NCBI GenBank assembly: GCA_024743405.1 | Contig: JANSWP010000007.1 | Span: 85,220 to 149,219, forward strand | DNA length: 64,000 bases | From: Bacteroidota bacterium | Lineage (GTDB): Bacteria > Bacteroidota > Bacteroidia > Chitinophagales > Saprospiraceae | Direction of reading: 5' to 3' | Shown: in pieces, positions 1-10,700 of the stretch | Layout of the letters: each line of letters begins with the position of its first letter | How positions within the stretch are numbered: the stretch's first letter is position 1 | Notes under the pieces: model-generated | The model's database searches: none | What the model was told of the DNA's origin: nothing | What the model saw: the letters and a program-made list of their open reading frames with translations, nothing else | Made by a program: the position numbers and the translations under genes

Positions 1-2023
1 TGGCAACCCACTTGGCAGGTTCCCAATATTGTACTTGTGAGTCATGCAATCCAGTAGTGACAAGCATTGCAGGATATTCTTTAGCTTCAACATTATCATA
101 AGGTGAATAGGATTTGATATAGTCATAATATTTAGGGTCTTTCGGATTTCCCCATTCATCAAATTCACCTGTTGTTAAAGGAATAGTTTCATCCAACATA
201 GTAGTCACAACATCGACGAATGGTACAGCCGCAACGATTCCTTTCCACATATCTGGGCGCATATTTATGATGGCACCCATTAGTAATCCTCCTGCACTTC
301 CGCCCATTGCATATAAATTCTCTTTATTCGTATAGTTTTCGGCGATCAAATATTCACCGCAATCAATAAAATCAGTAAAAGTATTTTTCTTATTCAGAAG
401 TTTTCCATCTTCATACCATCCACGACCCATTTCTTCCCCTCCTCTTATGTGAGCGATTGCAAAAATGAAACCTCTATCTAACAGACTCAACCTAACTGAA
501 CTAAACCTTGGATCCATACTTGCACCATACGAGCCATAACCATAGAGTAGGAGAGGAGCTTTTCCATCCTTTTCAACTCCCTTTTTGTATACCAACGAAA
601 TTGGAACTTTAGCTCCATCACTTGCTGTAGCAAAATGGCGTTCACTCTGATATTTAGCAGGATCAAAATCACCAACTACTTCTTGTTGTTTCAACAAAAC
701 TCGATCTTTCGAACTCATATTGTAATCAAAAATAGAAGTCGGTGTTGTCAAAGAGGTATAACTGATTCTAAGAATTTCGGTGTCAAATTCTAAATTAACT
801 GAAGTGGAGGATACATACGATTCTTCAGGGAAATCAATATAGTGTTCCTTGCCTTCCCATGGCATTATTCGCAATTTTCGGATGCCGTTGATGCGCTCTT
901 CCAAAACTAAATATTCTTTAAAAATATCAACTCCTTCTAATAGAACTGTTTCTCTATGAGGAATAACCTCCTTCCAATTATCTTTAGTTGTTGCATTTTC
1001 AGGGGTAGACATCAAACGGAAATTTTTGGCATCCAAATTAGTTTTGATAAACCATTTATCTTCAAAATGCTTGATGCTGTATTCTAAATCTCTTTCCCTT
1101 GGTTGAATGATTTGCCAATCGCCATTTGGCGTATTAGCATTCAAAACCCGATATTCTGTGGATACCGTCTGAAAAGAACCAATTACAATAAATTTCTTTG
1201 ATTTAGTTTTATAAACATAACATGAAAAAGTTTCATCGGTTTCATGAAAAACTTCTTGGTCATCGGCACTATCAGTTCCCAAAACATGCTTAAACACCTT
1301 AAATGATCTTAGTGATTTGTCTTTTACCGTGTAAAAAACTGTTTTGTTGTCATTGGCCCAAACCGCACTACCAGATGTATTTTTTATTTGATCTTCAAGC
1401 ATTTCGCCAGTTTTCAAATTTTTAAATCGAATGGTGTAAATTCTTCTACTTAAAGTGTCTTCTCCATAAGCAAGTAATTCATTATTGAGGCTTACAGATC
1501 GTCCGCTTACATTATAATAATCAAAGGGTTTAGCTAATTTATTGACATTCATGTAAACTTCTTCTGGGGCTTCTAAGTTGCCCTTCTTTCTAGCATAAAT
1601 AGGATACTCTTCTCCTTCATTATATTTTGTAAAGTAGAAATATCCATTGTCTTTATAGGGAACGGATAAATCGGTTTGTTTAATTCGTCCTTTTATTTCC
1701 TCAAACAAATTTTCTTGTAGATCTGCTAGATGAGCTATCATTTTATCTTTGTACTCATTTTCAGCCTTCAAGTAGCTTAAGACTTCTTCATCTTCTCGCT
1801 GATTTAACCAATAATAGTTGTCAATTCTTTTATCACCATGAGTAATTATTTCATGTGGTTTTTTTTGACAAGTGGGTGCTTCAATATCTGTTTTTGTATA
1901 CATATTTGAAATATTAGTCTGGTCTTTTTGGGATTTTTGAGTTTCCGAGCAAGCCGCAAAAATGATAATTAAAAGCAGTATACAGTAAGAATTTTTACTT
2001 TTTGATACAAGATTTTTTTTCAT
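1..2023 (-). CDS. ptrB: Oligopeptidase B-like S9A serine peptidase, lipoprotein, 3' end cut by window edge
   Basis: A prolyl-oligopeptidase family (S9A) enzyme that would cut short peptides, by analogy with PtrB after Arg/Lys. The reading frame opens at an ATG and runs off the left edge after about 674 codons, so the C-terminus is missing. A lipoprotein signal is visible (LLLIIIFAACSE, Cys about residue 25), suggesting an envelope-anchored enzyme. The early segment matches the family start (KRIDNYYWLNQRED). The nucleophile is in LYAMGGSAGGLLMGA, Ser576. The catalytic Asp is in the family motif TGLHDSQVQYWEPAKW close to the edge. The catalytic His lies outside the window. E. coli PtrB is about 686 residues, so only a few dozen residues are lost. 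A TACTTTTG -7-like box lies upstream. Family assignment is firm; specificity is inferred. Confidence 0.93.
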   Translation of the reverse strand, partial: MKKNLVSKSKNSYCILLLIIIFAACSETQKSQKDQTNISNMYTKTDIEAPTCQKKPHEIITHGDKRIDNYYWLNQREDEEVLSYLKAENEYKDKMIAHLADLQENLFEEIKGRIKQTDLSVPYKDNGYFYFTKYNEGEEYPIYARKKGNLEAPEEVYMNVNKLAKPFDYYNVSGRSVSLNNELLAYGEDTLSRRIYTIRFKNLKTGEMLEDQIKNTSGSAVWANDNKTVFYTVKDKSLRSFKVFKHVLGTDSADDQEVFHETDETFSCYVYKTKSKKFIVIGSFQTVSTEYRVLNANTPNGDWQIIQPRERDLEYSIKHFEDKWFIKTNLDAKNFRLMSTPENATTKDNWKEVIPHRETVLLEGVDIFKEYLVLEERINGIRKLRIMPWEGKEHYIDFPEESYVSSTSVNLEFDTEILRISYTSLTTPTSIFDYNMSSKDRVLLKQQEVVGDFDPAKYQSERHFATASDGAKVPISLVYKKGVEKDGKAPLLLYGYGSYGASMDPRFSSVRLSLLDRGFIFAIAHIRGGEEMGRGWYEDGKLLNKKNTFTDFIDCGEYLIAENYTNKENLYAMGGSAGGLLMGAIINMRPDMWKGIVAAVPFVDVVTTMLDETIPLTTGEFDEWGNPKDPKYYDYIKSYSPYDNVEAKEYPAMLVTTGLHDSQVQYWEPAKWVA

Positions 2024-2089
2024 TTGTTATGAGTTGGATTTTTTGAAATAATAATGCAAATGCTTCTTTAATTTGTCTATTAAAGCCCA

Positions 2090-2097
2090 CAAAAGTA
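2090..2097 (-). promoter_or_regulatory. Candidate -7 box TACTTTTG
   Basis: On the minus strand this matches the Bacteroidota -7 consensus TAnnTTTG, about 70 bases before the oligopeptidase start. No good -33 TTTG is seen at the usual distance, so this is only a candidate. Confidence 0.3.
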
Positions 2098-2457
2098 TAA
2101 TAAGTTTAGCGTTTCTAAAGAAGAAAGAAAAGGGAGAAGCCGGGAAAGAGGAAGAAATAACGGAAAGAAGAAGAATGTGCCGAGACCGTTAAACCCGACT
2201 TCTCATAGTCTTTGTTGGGTTATCTCGGTGTTCAAGGGTTTTGAAAATAATAACCTACTCCGTCTATATTTAATACATAGCCAATTAATTTCGAAACCCC
2301 TTAATAGTTGAATAAAGCGTTAAAAAAGATTCCTTTTACAACTAATAATATAACGAAGAAACTAGTTTTTCAATCGAAAATGTTTTGTTATGAAAAGAAT
2401 GGTGATGAAAGTAAATTTTTCGGTGACTAATTTATTCATTAGGCTTGTAAAAACCCA

Positions 2458-2474
2458 CTCTCATTTAGGGAGAG
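2458..2474 (-). terminator. Weak terminator-like hairpin after the regulator gene
   Basis: Read on the minus strand, a 5-bp stem CTCTC/GAGAG directly follows the regulator stop codon, and a short T-run (GGGTTTTT) comes after it. The stem is short, so the call is tentative. Confidence 0.3.
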
Positions 2475-5348
2475 CTAAATATTCATCATAAAATCATTTA
2501 GATTTTGGTCATTTGGTAAATTTAGTTTTTTGCGAAGCCTATACCTGCTTGCTTCGACACCTCTTACAGAAATATTTAGCAGTGGAGCAATCTCTTTGGT
2601 GGCTAGATTCATCCTTAAATAGGCACAAAGTCGAAAGTCATTGGAACTTAATTGTGGATACTTATCGCGTAATTTTTGTAAGAAATTACTGTGGACTTGA
2701 TCAAAATGAATTTCAAACTGATTCCATTCTTCGTCCAATATTTGATCTTGGGTTAATAAATTATTGAGCTTTCTAAGCTCCGATTTAGTGGCGGTATTCA
2801 AATTTGAGTTATGGATGATTTTTTTTAATTCTCTTTGAATCCTCAAAATCATTTTATTTTTTTGAACCAAATGCATGGTTGCCAAAGCCAGTTCCTTATT
2901 ATTATGTTTGATTTTGGCTTCTAAATTTTGAGTTTCTAGTTTATTGATTTTTTCTTTTGTTGCCAGAACAACCTGGTTATGCTCTGCTTCCTTTTTTTGA
3001 TGCACAAACTCCAATGCAGCCTTTTGATTTTCAAACCTATTTTTCTGAAAATAAAGAAGGCTGAATAATACACCTAAAAAACTAAATCCAAGTAACATTT
3101 TTACAGCTCTAGTTGCATACCATGGTGGTGCAATTGAAAAATTAAATGTCTTAATTTCGCTTTTTACATTGAATCCATTTTTTGCTCTAACTTTAAAGAC
3201 AAAATCCCCTGGAGATAAATTATTAATTTCTCTTTCAGTTTTATTCGTCCATGGCAACCAATTTTGATCCAACCCTTCTAATTTTGTCTGATATAATACT
3301 CGTTTTTCTGTTTTAAAGATTGGAGAAGAGAACTTGAATAACAAATTATTTGCTGTTTTTTCGAGTTGTAGACCTCTTTGAGTATTGAGATTAGAATTAG
3401 CATATATCAAACTATCGAAAGGAAATAATAGCACTTCAGAAATAATAACTTGAATAGAAGTATCGATTTCAGCGTATTTTTCTGGATTCAAAAGGAGGAA
3501 TCCTTTTTCTGCTGCAAAAAATACATGTTCCTTATCAAAAGGATAAATGTATTCGAAGTTCTCTACTAATTTTTGCGACAATTCAGGGAATACCATTTTT
3601 TCTATGCTTCTTTCCAATCCTTTATCATCGATCTTTAAAACGCCTACTTCGTCGTCGGCGGCAAACCATATATTCCCAAAATCATCTTCCCGCAGTGTTT
3701 TTATTCGAGTGTTTTCTTTAAAATAGGCAGCTAGTGGCTTATTAGGCTTGAACTCATCCTTGTCCCTGTCAAATTCGAAAATACCATACTCACCCGTGAA
3801 AATAGCTTTATTCCTAATATTAAAGACATGATTAAATTGGTTACTTGGTAGTCCTTTTTGAGAATCATAGAATTGAAATATAGCCTTACCGTTTTTTATG
3901 TTTGGTGATACCTTGAAAATACCTCGATAAGGATGAGCCATCCAAAAAGTATTATTTTTTTCGCGGATTAAAATCCGACTTGATTCTTCTAAACCTGTTA
4001 ATTTTTGAGAATATCTCCATTCGCCATTATTTTTTTCTAACAATGAGATACCATTATATTGACCAATCAGAATTTGTGAATCGTTTAATGGGGTGAAAAT
4101 CCAGGTTCCAATTCCATTTTCTAATGGACGTGCACGGTTTTCTTCAATTAAAAATCCTCCTAAGTGATGTCCTAAAAACAGTTTATTATTTACGGCGTGT
4201 AGCCCCCATGTTTGACCTTCTGTGCTAGAAATAAGTTGGAAGTCATTATTGTCAATAGGATTTTCGTGTTTAGCCCATTTCTTAAAGTACAGTCCATTAT
4301 TTGTACCAAGGTATAAGTGGTTATTATGAATTTGTGCCGTGTATCCAGTCCCTTCAAAATCTTTATCCGGAAATATTTTTGTGATGGGGGAATTGGCTTC
4401 CAAATAGTCTATGCCGTTATCTAATCCTAGCCATAAATTACCGTGTTTATCAGATTCCAAAGATAAAACGGTATTATTTTGTAGCCCCTTTTGTTTATCT
4501 GATTTATATTCTAGATTCCATTCAGAATCAAAAATTAATAATCCATTTGGAGGCGAGCCGATTGCAATTTTTCCATTTGGTAGGGTACACGCCGAATATT
4601 GAACAAAACTATCAAAGAAAAATGGGTCAAAGGATGTTTTGTACCGAACCCATTTATTATTGTTAAAGTGGAAAATGCCATGATTAAGTGTCGTAAAATA
4701 GGCATTATCTCCACTCTGAAGAATACTGGTAATCGGACTTTTTAAAGCTTCAATTTGTTGAAAAAATTGAAAGTCACCATTATGATAGTGCCAAATTGAC
4801 TCATTTCCGACTTGTACAAAAATTTTCTCGTCTTTTTTACCTAAAAAAATGATGTTATCATCAAATACATAGGTATCTAAAATATTCCCAAATAATTTAA
4901 AAATGGCTTCTCCAGCCTTAAAAAAAACGCCATCCTCTGTTATTTCAATATCCCAAATATCGGTGAAACCTTTATGTTTTTCAGGCACAAGATAGGTTAG
5001 AGAATGATATTCCAGTGTCCCATTTTTTCTTGGATAAAAATAACCGAATTCTCCTTGGGCACCCACATAAATTTTACCATCTTCTGCAATGCACACCGAT
5101 CTTACATTGGTTTTATTGGAGATAGGAAATACAGCCCAATAAGTACCATCAAATTGTAAGAGCCCACTATTATTTGCAAAATAAACTACTCCGTTTTTAT
5201 CTTGTTCTATGTCCCAATTTTGAGTCCCTGATTTATATTCTCCCTTCTCATAATTTCGTACTGGCAAAATTCCAATATTTGTATTTTGTGCATTTACAAA
5301 TACAAATAAAAGATTGAAAATTAAACAAAGGGAAAAATTTTGTTTCAT
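2475..5348 (-). CDS. Beta-propeller / Y_Y_Y sensor with C-terminal HTH, PUL regulator
   Basis: 957-residue one-polypeptide sensor-regulator. A signal peptide (about 1-20) precedes a long periplasmic region with repeated propeller blades (motifs such as NTNIGILPV, DKHGNLWLGLDNGI, DFGNIWFAADDE; about 25-680), then a Y_Y_Y domain (YQTKLEGLDQNWLPWT) ending near residue 790. One membrane helix (VKMLLGFSFLGVLFSLLYF) and a coiled coil follow, and the protein ends in a LuxR/GerE-like helix-turn-helix (TKEIAPLLNISVRGVEASRY). There is no histidine-kinase core, so this is not a classical hybrid two-component system. Such proteins in Bacteroidota commonly control a neighbouring glycan locus. It is transcribed away from the SusC/SusD locus across a 307-bp gap. 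Sensing of glucan oligosaccharides is inferred from context. Confidence 0.85.
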   Translation of the reverse strand: MKQNFSLCLIFNLLFVFVNAQNTNIGILPVRNYEKGEYKSGTQNWDIEQDKNGVVYFANNSGLLQFDGTYWAVFPISNKTNVRSVCIAEDGKIYVGAQGEFGYFYPRKNGTLEYHSLTYLVPEKHKGFTDIWDIEITEDGVFFKAGEAIFKLFGNILDTYVFDDNIIFLGKKDEKIFVQVGNESIWHYHNGDFQFFQQIEALKSPITSILQSGDNAYFTTLNHGIFHFNNNKWVRYKTSFDPFFFDSFVQYSACTLPNGKIAIGSPPNGLLIFDSEWNLEYKSDKQKGLQNNTVLSLESDKHGNLWLGLDNGIDYLEANSPITKIFPDKDFEGTGYTAQIHNNHLYLGTNNGLYFKKWAKHENPIDNNDFQLISSTEGQTWGLHAVNNKLFLGHHLGGFLIEENRARPLENGIGTWIFTPLNDSQILIGQYNGISLLEKNNGEWRYSQKLTGLEESSRILIREKNNTFWMAHPYRGIFKVSPNIKNGKAIFQFYDSQKGLPSNQFNHVFNIRNKAIFTGEYGIFEFDRDKDEFKPNKPLAAYFKENTRIKTLREDDFGNIWFAADDEVGVLKIDDKGLERSIEKMVFPELSQKLVENFEYIYPFDKEHVFFAAEKGFLLLNPEKYAEIDTSIQVIISEVLLFPFDSLIYANSNLNTQRGLQLEKTANNLLFKFSSPIFKTEKRVLYQTKLEGLDQNWLPWTNKTEREINNLSPGDFVFKVRAKNGFNVKSEIKTFNFSIAPPWYATRAVKMLLGFSFLGVLFSLLYFQKNRFENQKAALEFVHQKKEAEHNQVVLATKEKINKLETQNLEAKIKHNNKELALATMHLVQKNKMILRIQRELKKIIHNSNLNTATKSELRKLNNLLTQDQILDEEWNQFEIHFDQVHSNFLQKLRDKYPQLSSNDFRLCAYLRMNLATKEIAPLLNISVRGVEASRYRLRKKLNLPNDQNLNDFMMNI

Positions 5349-5655
5349 AAATTGGAATCATTATTACTTTTTTGGAAGTTTTGGTGAAATTACTAACAAA
5401 ATTCAAAAAAAACGATAGGATGTTGTAGTTGATTTGTATTTTTGTAGTAGTAATGTTGTAGCTATTAATAAACTGTCGTATTGTAGTAGTAATGTTTTAT
5501 GCATTGTTTATCAGTTAGTTAACTAGATTTGTGAAGGCTTATTCTGATGTGTGATAATTTCAATATGTTGGGGTGAAAAAACAGTATCTGTGTAGTTGCT
5601 AATGAGCCTGTCAATATAATTATAAATCATTTTTTTTCACTAATAATTTTACAGT
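5349..5655. other. Divergent control region between regulator and PUL
   Basis: Gene-free 307-bp region that must hold promoters for the minus-strand regulator and the plus-strand PUL protein. The only clear structure is a 16-base direct repeat (listed separately). Confidence 0.5.
5442..5496 (+). promoter_or_regulatory. Direct repeat TTGTAGTAGTAATGTT x2, candidate operator
   Basis: The same 16 bases occur at 5442-5457 and 5481-5496, start to start 39 bp, close to four helical turns. A partial third copy (gttgtagttgattt) lies just upstream. Position between the HTH regulator and its presumed target suggests a binding site, but no binding data exist. Confidence 0.4.
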
Positions 5656-7524
5656 ATGAAAAACCTTATACTTTCACTTTCTTTTATTTTGTATGCAACT
5701 TTAATATCCGCACAAACCATTATTCTTGATTTTGAGGATAGTGCTACTTCAACTACCTACCAGTATTTTGGAAGTGTACTAGATCCAAATGTTCAAGAAC
5801 CTATTGATAATCCTGATATGTCAGGAATTAATACAAGTGCCAAGGTTATGGAACATGTTAAACCTGACGGTGCAGAAACTTGGGCTGGTGCCTTTCCTAA
5901 TGGTTTACCTATAGCGGTTGATTTATCTACAAGTATCCAAATTTGCCTCGACGTATGGTTTAATGAACCGGGAAATTTAGCTATTAAACTTGAAAACTCA
6001 TCCACTGGTGGTCCCAATTGGATTACGACTGAAGAAGTAACTACCACTCAAACTTGGGTCGAAGTATGTTATGATATCCAAGCACCTTCAATTGAAGATC
6101 CTTTTCAACCTGCTTTTGGAAATATTTATGACGGGCTTGTCGTATTTTTCGATTTTGGTACTTCGCCCTCAGGAGCTGATCGGCTGTATTATTTTGATAA
6201 TGTAGTAGTAGGAGGTATGGGCGCAAGCGAAGGAGATATTTCTTTTGCAGTTGATATGAATGACTATTCAGAGCCATTTACAACAGTGTATGTTAGTGGT
6301 ACAATGAATAATTGGTCTGGAGATGCAAATCCTTTGGAGGATTCAGATGGTGACGGTATTTGGACGGGTACAATTGCTGATGTCCCTGTTGGTTCTCAAG
6401 AATTTAAGTTTACCCTTGATAATTGGGCAGGTCAAGAGCAATTTACTGGAGGTGAAACTTGTATCATTGCCACAGATGACGGTAGCGGTAATATTTTTGT
6501 TAATCGAAAATTGGTCGTATCTGGTGACGCAACGTTAAATACTTATTGCTTCAATAGTTGTTACGAATGTGGTCAAGGAGTAAGAATTAATATTAATGTT
6601 GGGACGTCTCATATAGTAGTTGATCCTGAAGGAATTTTCATCGCAGGAGGTGGAAGTTTTGGAAATCCTGGTGATAATCCAATGACTGATCCTGATGGTG
6701 ATGGCGTTTATTCTATTTCTTTAGAAAGAGAGATTGGATTTTCTTCCCACTTTACATTTACGAATGGTGCATGCCCAGATTGGAGTTGTAAAGAAAATAT
6801 TGCTGGTTTAGATTGTGCAGATCCTGATAATTTCAATGATAGAAATTTATTATTAGATCCTGTTATGGCAGATATGGAAATCAATACTTGTTTTGCCCAG
6901 TGCACAGATAATACTGATTGTGGAGGCGGTGGTTCTCCTGTTGATGTAACTTTCCAAGTGGATATGAATGGATACCCTGACGCCATTAATGATGTTTATT
7001 TAAGGGGTACCTTGAATGGTTGGAGTTTAGACAATCCATTGACAGATGTCGATGGTGATGGTGTTTGGGAAGCAGTTCTTTCGTTACTTCCAGGGTTTTA
7101 TGATTATAAATTTAATGTAAACGAGGATGTATGGGAAGAATTTCCAGAGGATTTGTCATGCACCGAAGATTTTGGTGGATTTATTAATCGAGTAGTCACT
7201 GTTGAAGAAGCAATGACAGTTTGTTACGAATGGAATTCTTGCGAATCTTGTTTTGTAGGGACTAATGATCTTGAAGTGGATGAAACTTTATTTTCTGTGA
7301 CTCCTACTTTAGTAAATGATTACACTTTGGTTGATTTCAATGACGAAATTGCAGGGGAGAAAACCTTACGAGTGTTCAACGCAACAGGCATTTTGATAGA
7401 GGAATCTACCTTTGATAATGCTACTCAATATGAATTAGAGACTAGTAATTATACAACAGGTATTTATTTGATCTATGTCCAATCTGGAAACAAAATTGCT
7501 ACCAAGAAAATCGTGAAGCAATAA
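5656..7524 (+). CDS. Secreted multi-module glycan-binding-type protein with T9SS sorting domain
   Basis: 622 residues: a signal peptide (about 1-20), then a beta-sandwich carbohydrate-binding-like module (about 20-190, beginning QTIILDFEDSAT and ending DNVVVGG). Three repeated E-set/CBM20-like modules follow at roughly 195-305, 308-425 and 428-540. The first and third share VDMNxY and G(T/L)xNxWS motifs, and each carries a DxDGDG Asp-rich loop and Cys pairs. The C-terminal 70 residues are a type A T9SS sorting domain ending KIATKKIVKQ. No catalytic motif is seen, so a surface glycan-binding role is the best guess. It is the first gene of the PUL, followed by a stem-loop and then susC. Confidence 0.8.
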   Translation: MKNLILSLSFILYATLISAQTIILDFEDSATSTTYQYFGSVLDPNVQEPIDNPDMSGINTSAKVMEHVKPDGAETWAGAFPNGLPIAVDLSTSIQICLDVWFNEPGNLAIKLENSSTGGPNWITTEEVTTTQTWVEVCYDIQAPSIEDPFQPAFGNIYDGLVVFFDFGTSPSGADRLYYFDNVVVGGMGASEGDISFAVDMNDYSEPFTTVYVSGTMNNWSGDANPLEDSDGDGIWTGTIADVPVGSQEFKFTLDNWAGQEQFTGGETCIIATDDGSGNIFVNRKLVVSGDATLNTYCFNSCYECGQGVRININVGTSHIVVDPEGIFIAGGGSFGNPGDNPMTDPDGDGVYSISLEREIGFSSHFTFTNGACPDWSCKENIAGLDCADPDNFNDRNLLLDPVMADMEINTCFAQCTDNTDCGGGGSPVDVTFQVDMNGYPDAINDVYLRGTLNGWSLDNPLTDVDGDGVWEAVLSLLPGFYDYKFNVNEDVWEEFPEDLSCTEDFGGFINRVVTVEEAMTVCYEWNSCESCFVGTNDLEVDETLFSVTPTLVNDYTLVDFNDEIAGEKTLRVFNATGILIEESTFDNATQYELETSNYTTGIYLIYVQSGNKIATKKIVKQ

Positions 7525-7533
7525 TATTCTTAG

Positions 7534-7586
7534 AAACTCAAGTGTTTAATTTTCTTCTTAAAGAAAGTTGGCACTTGAGTTTTATT
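7534..7586 (+). terminator. Stem-loop after the first PUL gene
   Basis: An 11-bp perfect stem (aaactcaagtg / cacttgagttt) with a 27-nt loop, followed by a T-rich stretch. It should end or attenuate transcription before susC, which implies susC has its own promoter. Confidence 0.65.
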
Positions 7587-7639
7587 CTTTCTGATCGTTT
7601 CAAGTATAATTATTCCTCTCTTTTTGTATAATAAAAAAA

Positions 7640-7657
7640 CCGTAAGATATCTTATGG
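7640..7657. promoter_or_regulatory. 18-bp palindrome upstream of susC, candidate operator
   Basis: CCGTAAGAT/ATCTTATGG is a two-fold symmetric site with only one mismatched pair, 58 bp before the susC start. It fits a dimeric regulator site or the region just upstream of the promoter. Confidence 0.45.
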
Positions 7658-7714
7658 ATTAAGCTCAATAATATCTTGAAACTCTCCTATCTATAATTGT
7701 ATAAAACTTAATAA

Positions 7715-10700
7715 ATGAAATTTACAAAAAGAGCCATTCTCTTCTTTTTTGCGATTTTCTCAATCGTTCAGTTGTCGGCTCAACAAACTATCTCTGGTGT
7801 CATTACGGATGCCGAAACAGGTGATCCCCTCATTGGAGCGAATGTTTTTATTATCGGAACCTCCAGTGGAACGATTACTGATATTGATGGATCTTACTCC
7901 ATTACGGTTCCTGAAGGAGCTACTGAAATAGAATTTTCCTATACAGGGTTTGCTTCCCAAAGAATTACAATTGGAGCATCAAACATCATTGATATTAAAT
8001 TATCAGCTGGGGAATTATTGGAAGAGGTAGTTGTAATAGGATATGGCGTCCAAAAGAAAAGTGTTGTGACAGGGGCTATTTCCCAAGTTAAATCAGACGA
8101 TTTAAAAGATATGCCTGTTACTCGGATTGAACAATCCTTACAAGGGCGAACTTCTGGGGTTAGAGTTACGACCAATTCAGGTCAGCCTGGTGCAGCCTCT
8201 CAAGTTAGGATTAGAGGGACAACTACAATTGGTTCTAGTGACCCATTGTATGTTGTAGATGGAATAATCATTGGTGGAGGAATCGATTATTTGAGTCAAG
8301 GGGATATCGAATCTATTGAGGTGTTAAAAGATGCTGCATCTGCTGCGATTTATGGAGCACGTGGAGCCAATGGAGTAATTATTATTACGACAAAAAAGGG
8401 AAAAGTAGGTAAGCCTATATTAAATTACAATAGTTATTATGGCGTTCAAAATCCATGGCGAAAATTGTCATTATTGAATGCGACTGAATATGCTACCTTA
8501 TTGAATGAAGCTTCAGCGGCAGCTGGAGAGTCTATTCGATTTGAAGATCCCCAATCATTGGGAGAGGGAACTGATTGGCAAGATGCAGTTTTTCAAGAAG
8601 ATGCACCCATTCAAAATCACGACGTTAGCTTGTCTGTTGCCAATGAAGTTTCTAACTATTATGTTTCTTTCAGTTATTTTGAGCAAGAAGGTATCGTGGC
8701 AAGTGATGATTCTCGATATCAAAGAATGACCGCTCGTTTTAATTCTTCGCACAAAATAACGGATCGATTGACTTTTGGTAATACATTGGGTTACACTCGT
8801 ACAAAGAGTCGAGGGGTTTCAGAGAATTCTGAGTTTGGGTCACCATTAAGTAGAGCAATCAATATTGACCCTATTACGCCATTATACGAAACAAGAGAAG
8901 AGGTATTGAACTCAAGTGTTTTTCAAAACTTTCCAGTAGTTTCTGATGAAAATGGAATATTCGGTATTTCAGAATTAGTGACCTCTGAGGTAGTCAATCC
9001 TGTTGCTGCCTTAAACGTCGCTCAAGGAAGTGGTTATTCTGACAAAATTGTAGGTAGTTTTTATTTGGATTACAAAATAGCCGAAGGATTAAATATTAGA
9101 TCTACTTATGGAGCCGATTTAGCTTTTTGGGGTAGTGAAGGTTTTACACCCATACACTATTTAAACGCAACCAATTTTGCGGATAAAACCGGATTTGGAT
9201 TAAGTAAGGCGAATGGATTGTATTGGAGTTTGGAAAATGTGTTGAGCTATGATAAAACATTTGGTGATCATCAATTCCAAGCAGTACTTGGAAATACGGT
9301 AATCAATAATAAAGGAGAAGGAATCGGAGGAGCCGTGCAAGATATTCCAGTAGATAATATTGACGACGCTTCGTTGGCTTGGCCAAATGATCCCTCTTTA
9401 CAATCTTTCAATGGATACGAGTATGAAGATAAAGGGCTGTCTTATTTTGGACGGTTGAATTACAACTTCAGACAGAAATATTTGATTAGTTTGGTTATGA
9501 GACGCGATGGTTCTACCAAATTTGGAACGAATAATAAATTTGGAAATTTCCCTTCTGTTTCAGCAGGTTGGATTGCTTCAGAAGAATCCTTCTTCCCAAC
9601 TAATGATGTTGTAAAATTTCTGAAAATTAGAGGATCTTGGGGAGTAAATGGTAACGACCGTATTGCTTCAGATGCCTTTTTAGCAACAGTAAGTGGAAAT
9701 CGTACTTATACTTTTGGGACAGGTGATGCTTTAGTTAATGGAGTTGCTCCTGACGCAGCAGATAACCCTGACTTGAAATGGGAAGAAACAACTCAAGTCA
9801 ATATTGGATTGGATATGCGCTTATTCAAACATTGGTCCTTAACTTTTGACTATTTTGATAAGCAAACCAATGGGATGTTGCTTAGAGTTGGTGTTCCTGG
9901 GTTATTTGGAAATGGCGGGCCTATTGCAAATGTTGCAGATTTAGAAAACAAAGGATACGAATTTGAATTAACCTATAGCAACAATATTGGAGGTTTGGAT
10001 TTAAGTCTTTCGGGTAATCTCTCTCATGTTAAAAATAAAATCTTGTTTTTGACGAATGAAGCTGACTTTTTAGTTGGTCAAAGATATGGACCACAGGGTC
10101 TAGAAATCACAAGAACAACAGTTGGGCTTCCAATTGGGTACTTATTTGGTTACCAGTCTGATGGACTTTTCCAAAACCAGGCACAAATTAATGCACACAT
10201 TAATGGAGATGGAAACCTTTTACAACCAAATGCAGCACCTGGTGATATAAAATATATTGATTTTAATAATGATGGCATACTAGATGATGAAGATCGAACT
10301 ATAATTGGTGATCCAACGCCAACTTGGACTTATGGTTTCAACTTGAGTCTAGCCTATAAAGGGTTTGATTTGTTAGTTTTTGGGCAAGGTGTTTGGGGAA
10401 ATGAAATATACAATGTGACCAGAAGGTTTGATTTACCAATGGCTAATTATGAGGCAAGTGCTTTAGGTCGCTGGACAGGTGAAGGTACTTCAACAGATTA
10501 CCCAAGATTAGTTATGGGCGATCCAAATGGTAACTTTAACAGAAGTTCAGACTTTTTTGTCCAGAATGGTGCTTTTTTCAGAATAAAGACTTTGCAGTTG
10601 GGATATAATATTCCTCAAAATGTTTTATCAAAAGTCGGAATCGCCAATGCCAAATTTTATGTTTCTGGAAATAACATGTTCACTTTTACAGATTACAAGG

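Larger units (their letters stand above)
2024..2474. other. Intergenic region without a gene, with a weak hairpin and a repeat remnant
   Basis: I find no credible gene here. An imperfect hairpin spans about 2180-2228 (arms beginning ccgagacc and ending tatctcgg). A stretch at 2283-2302 (aattaatttcgaaacccctta-like) nearly matches sequence just before the palindromic elements at 18.45 kb and is followed by a gcgttaaaaa motif like the hub of those elements. It may be a decayed member of that family. Confidence 0.4.
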
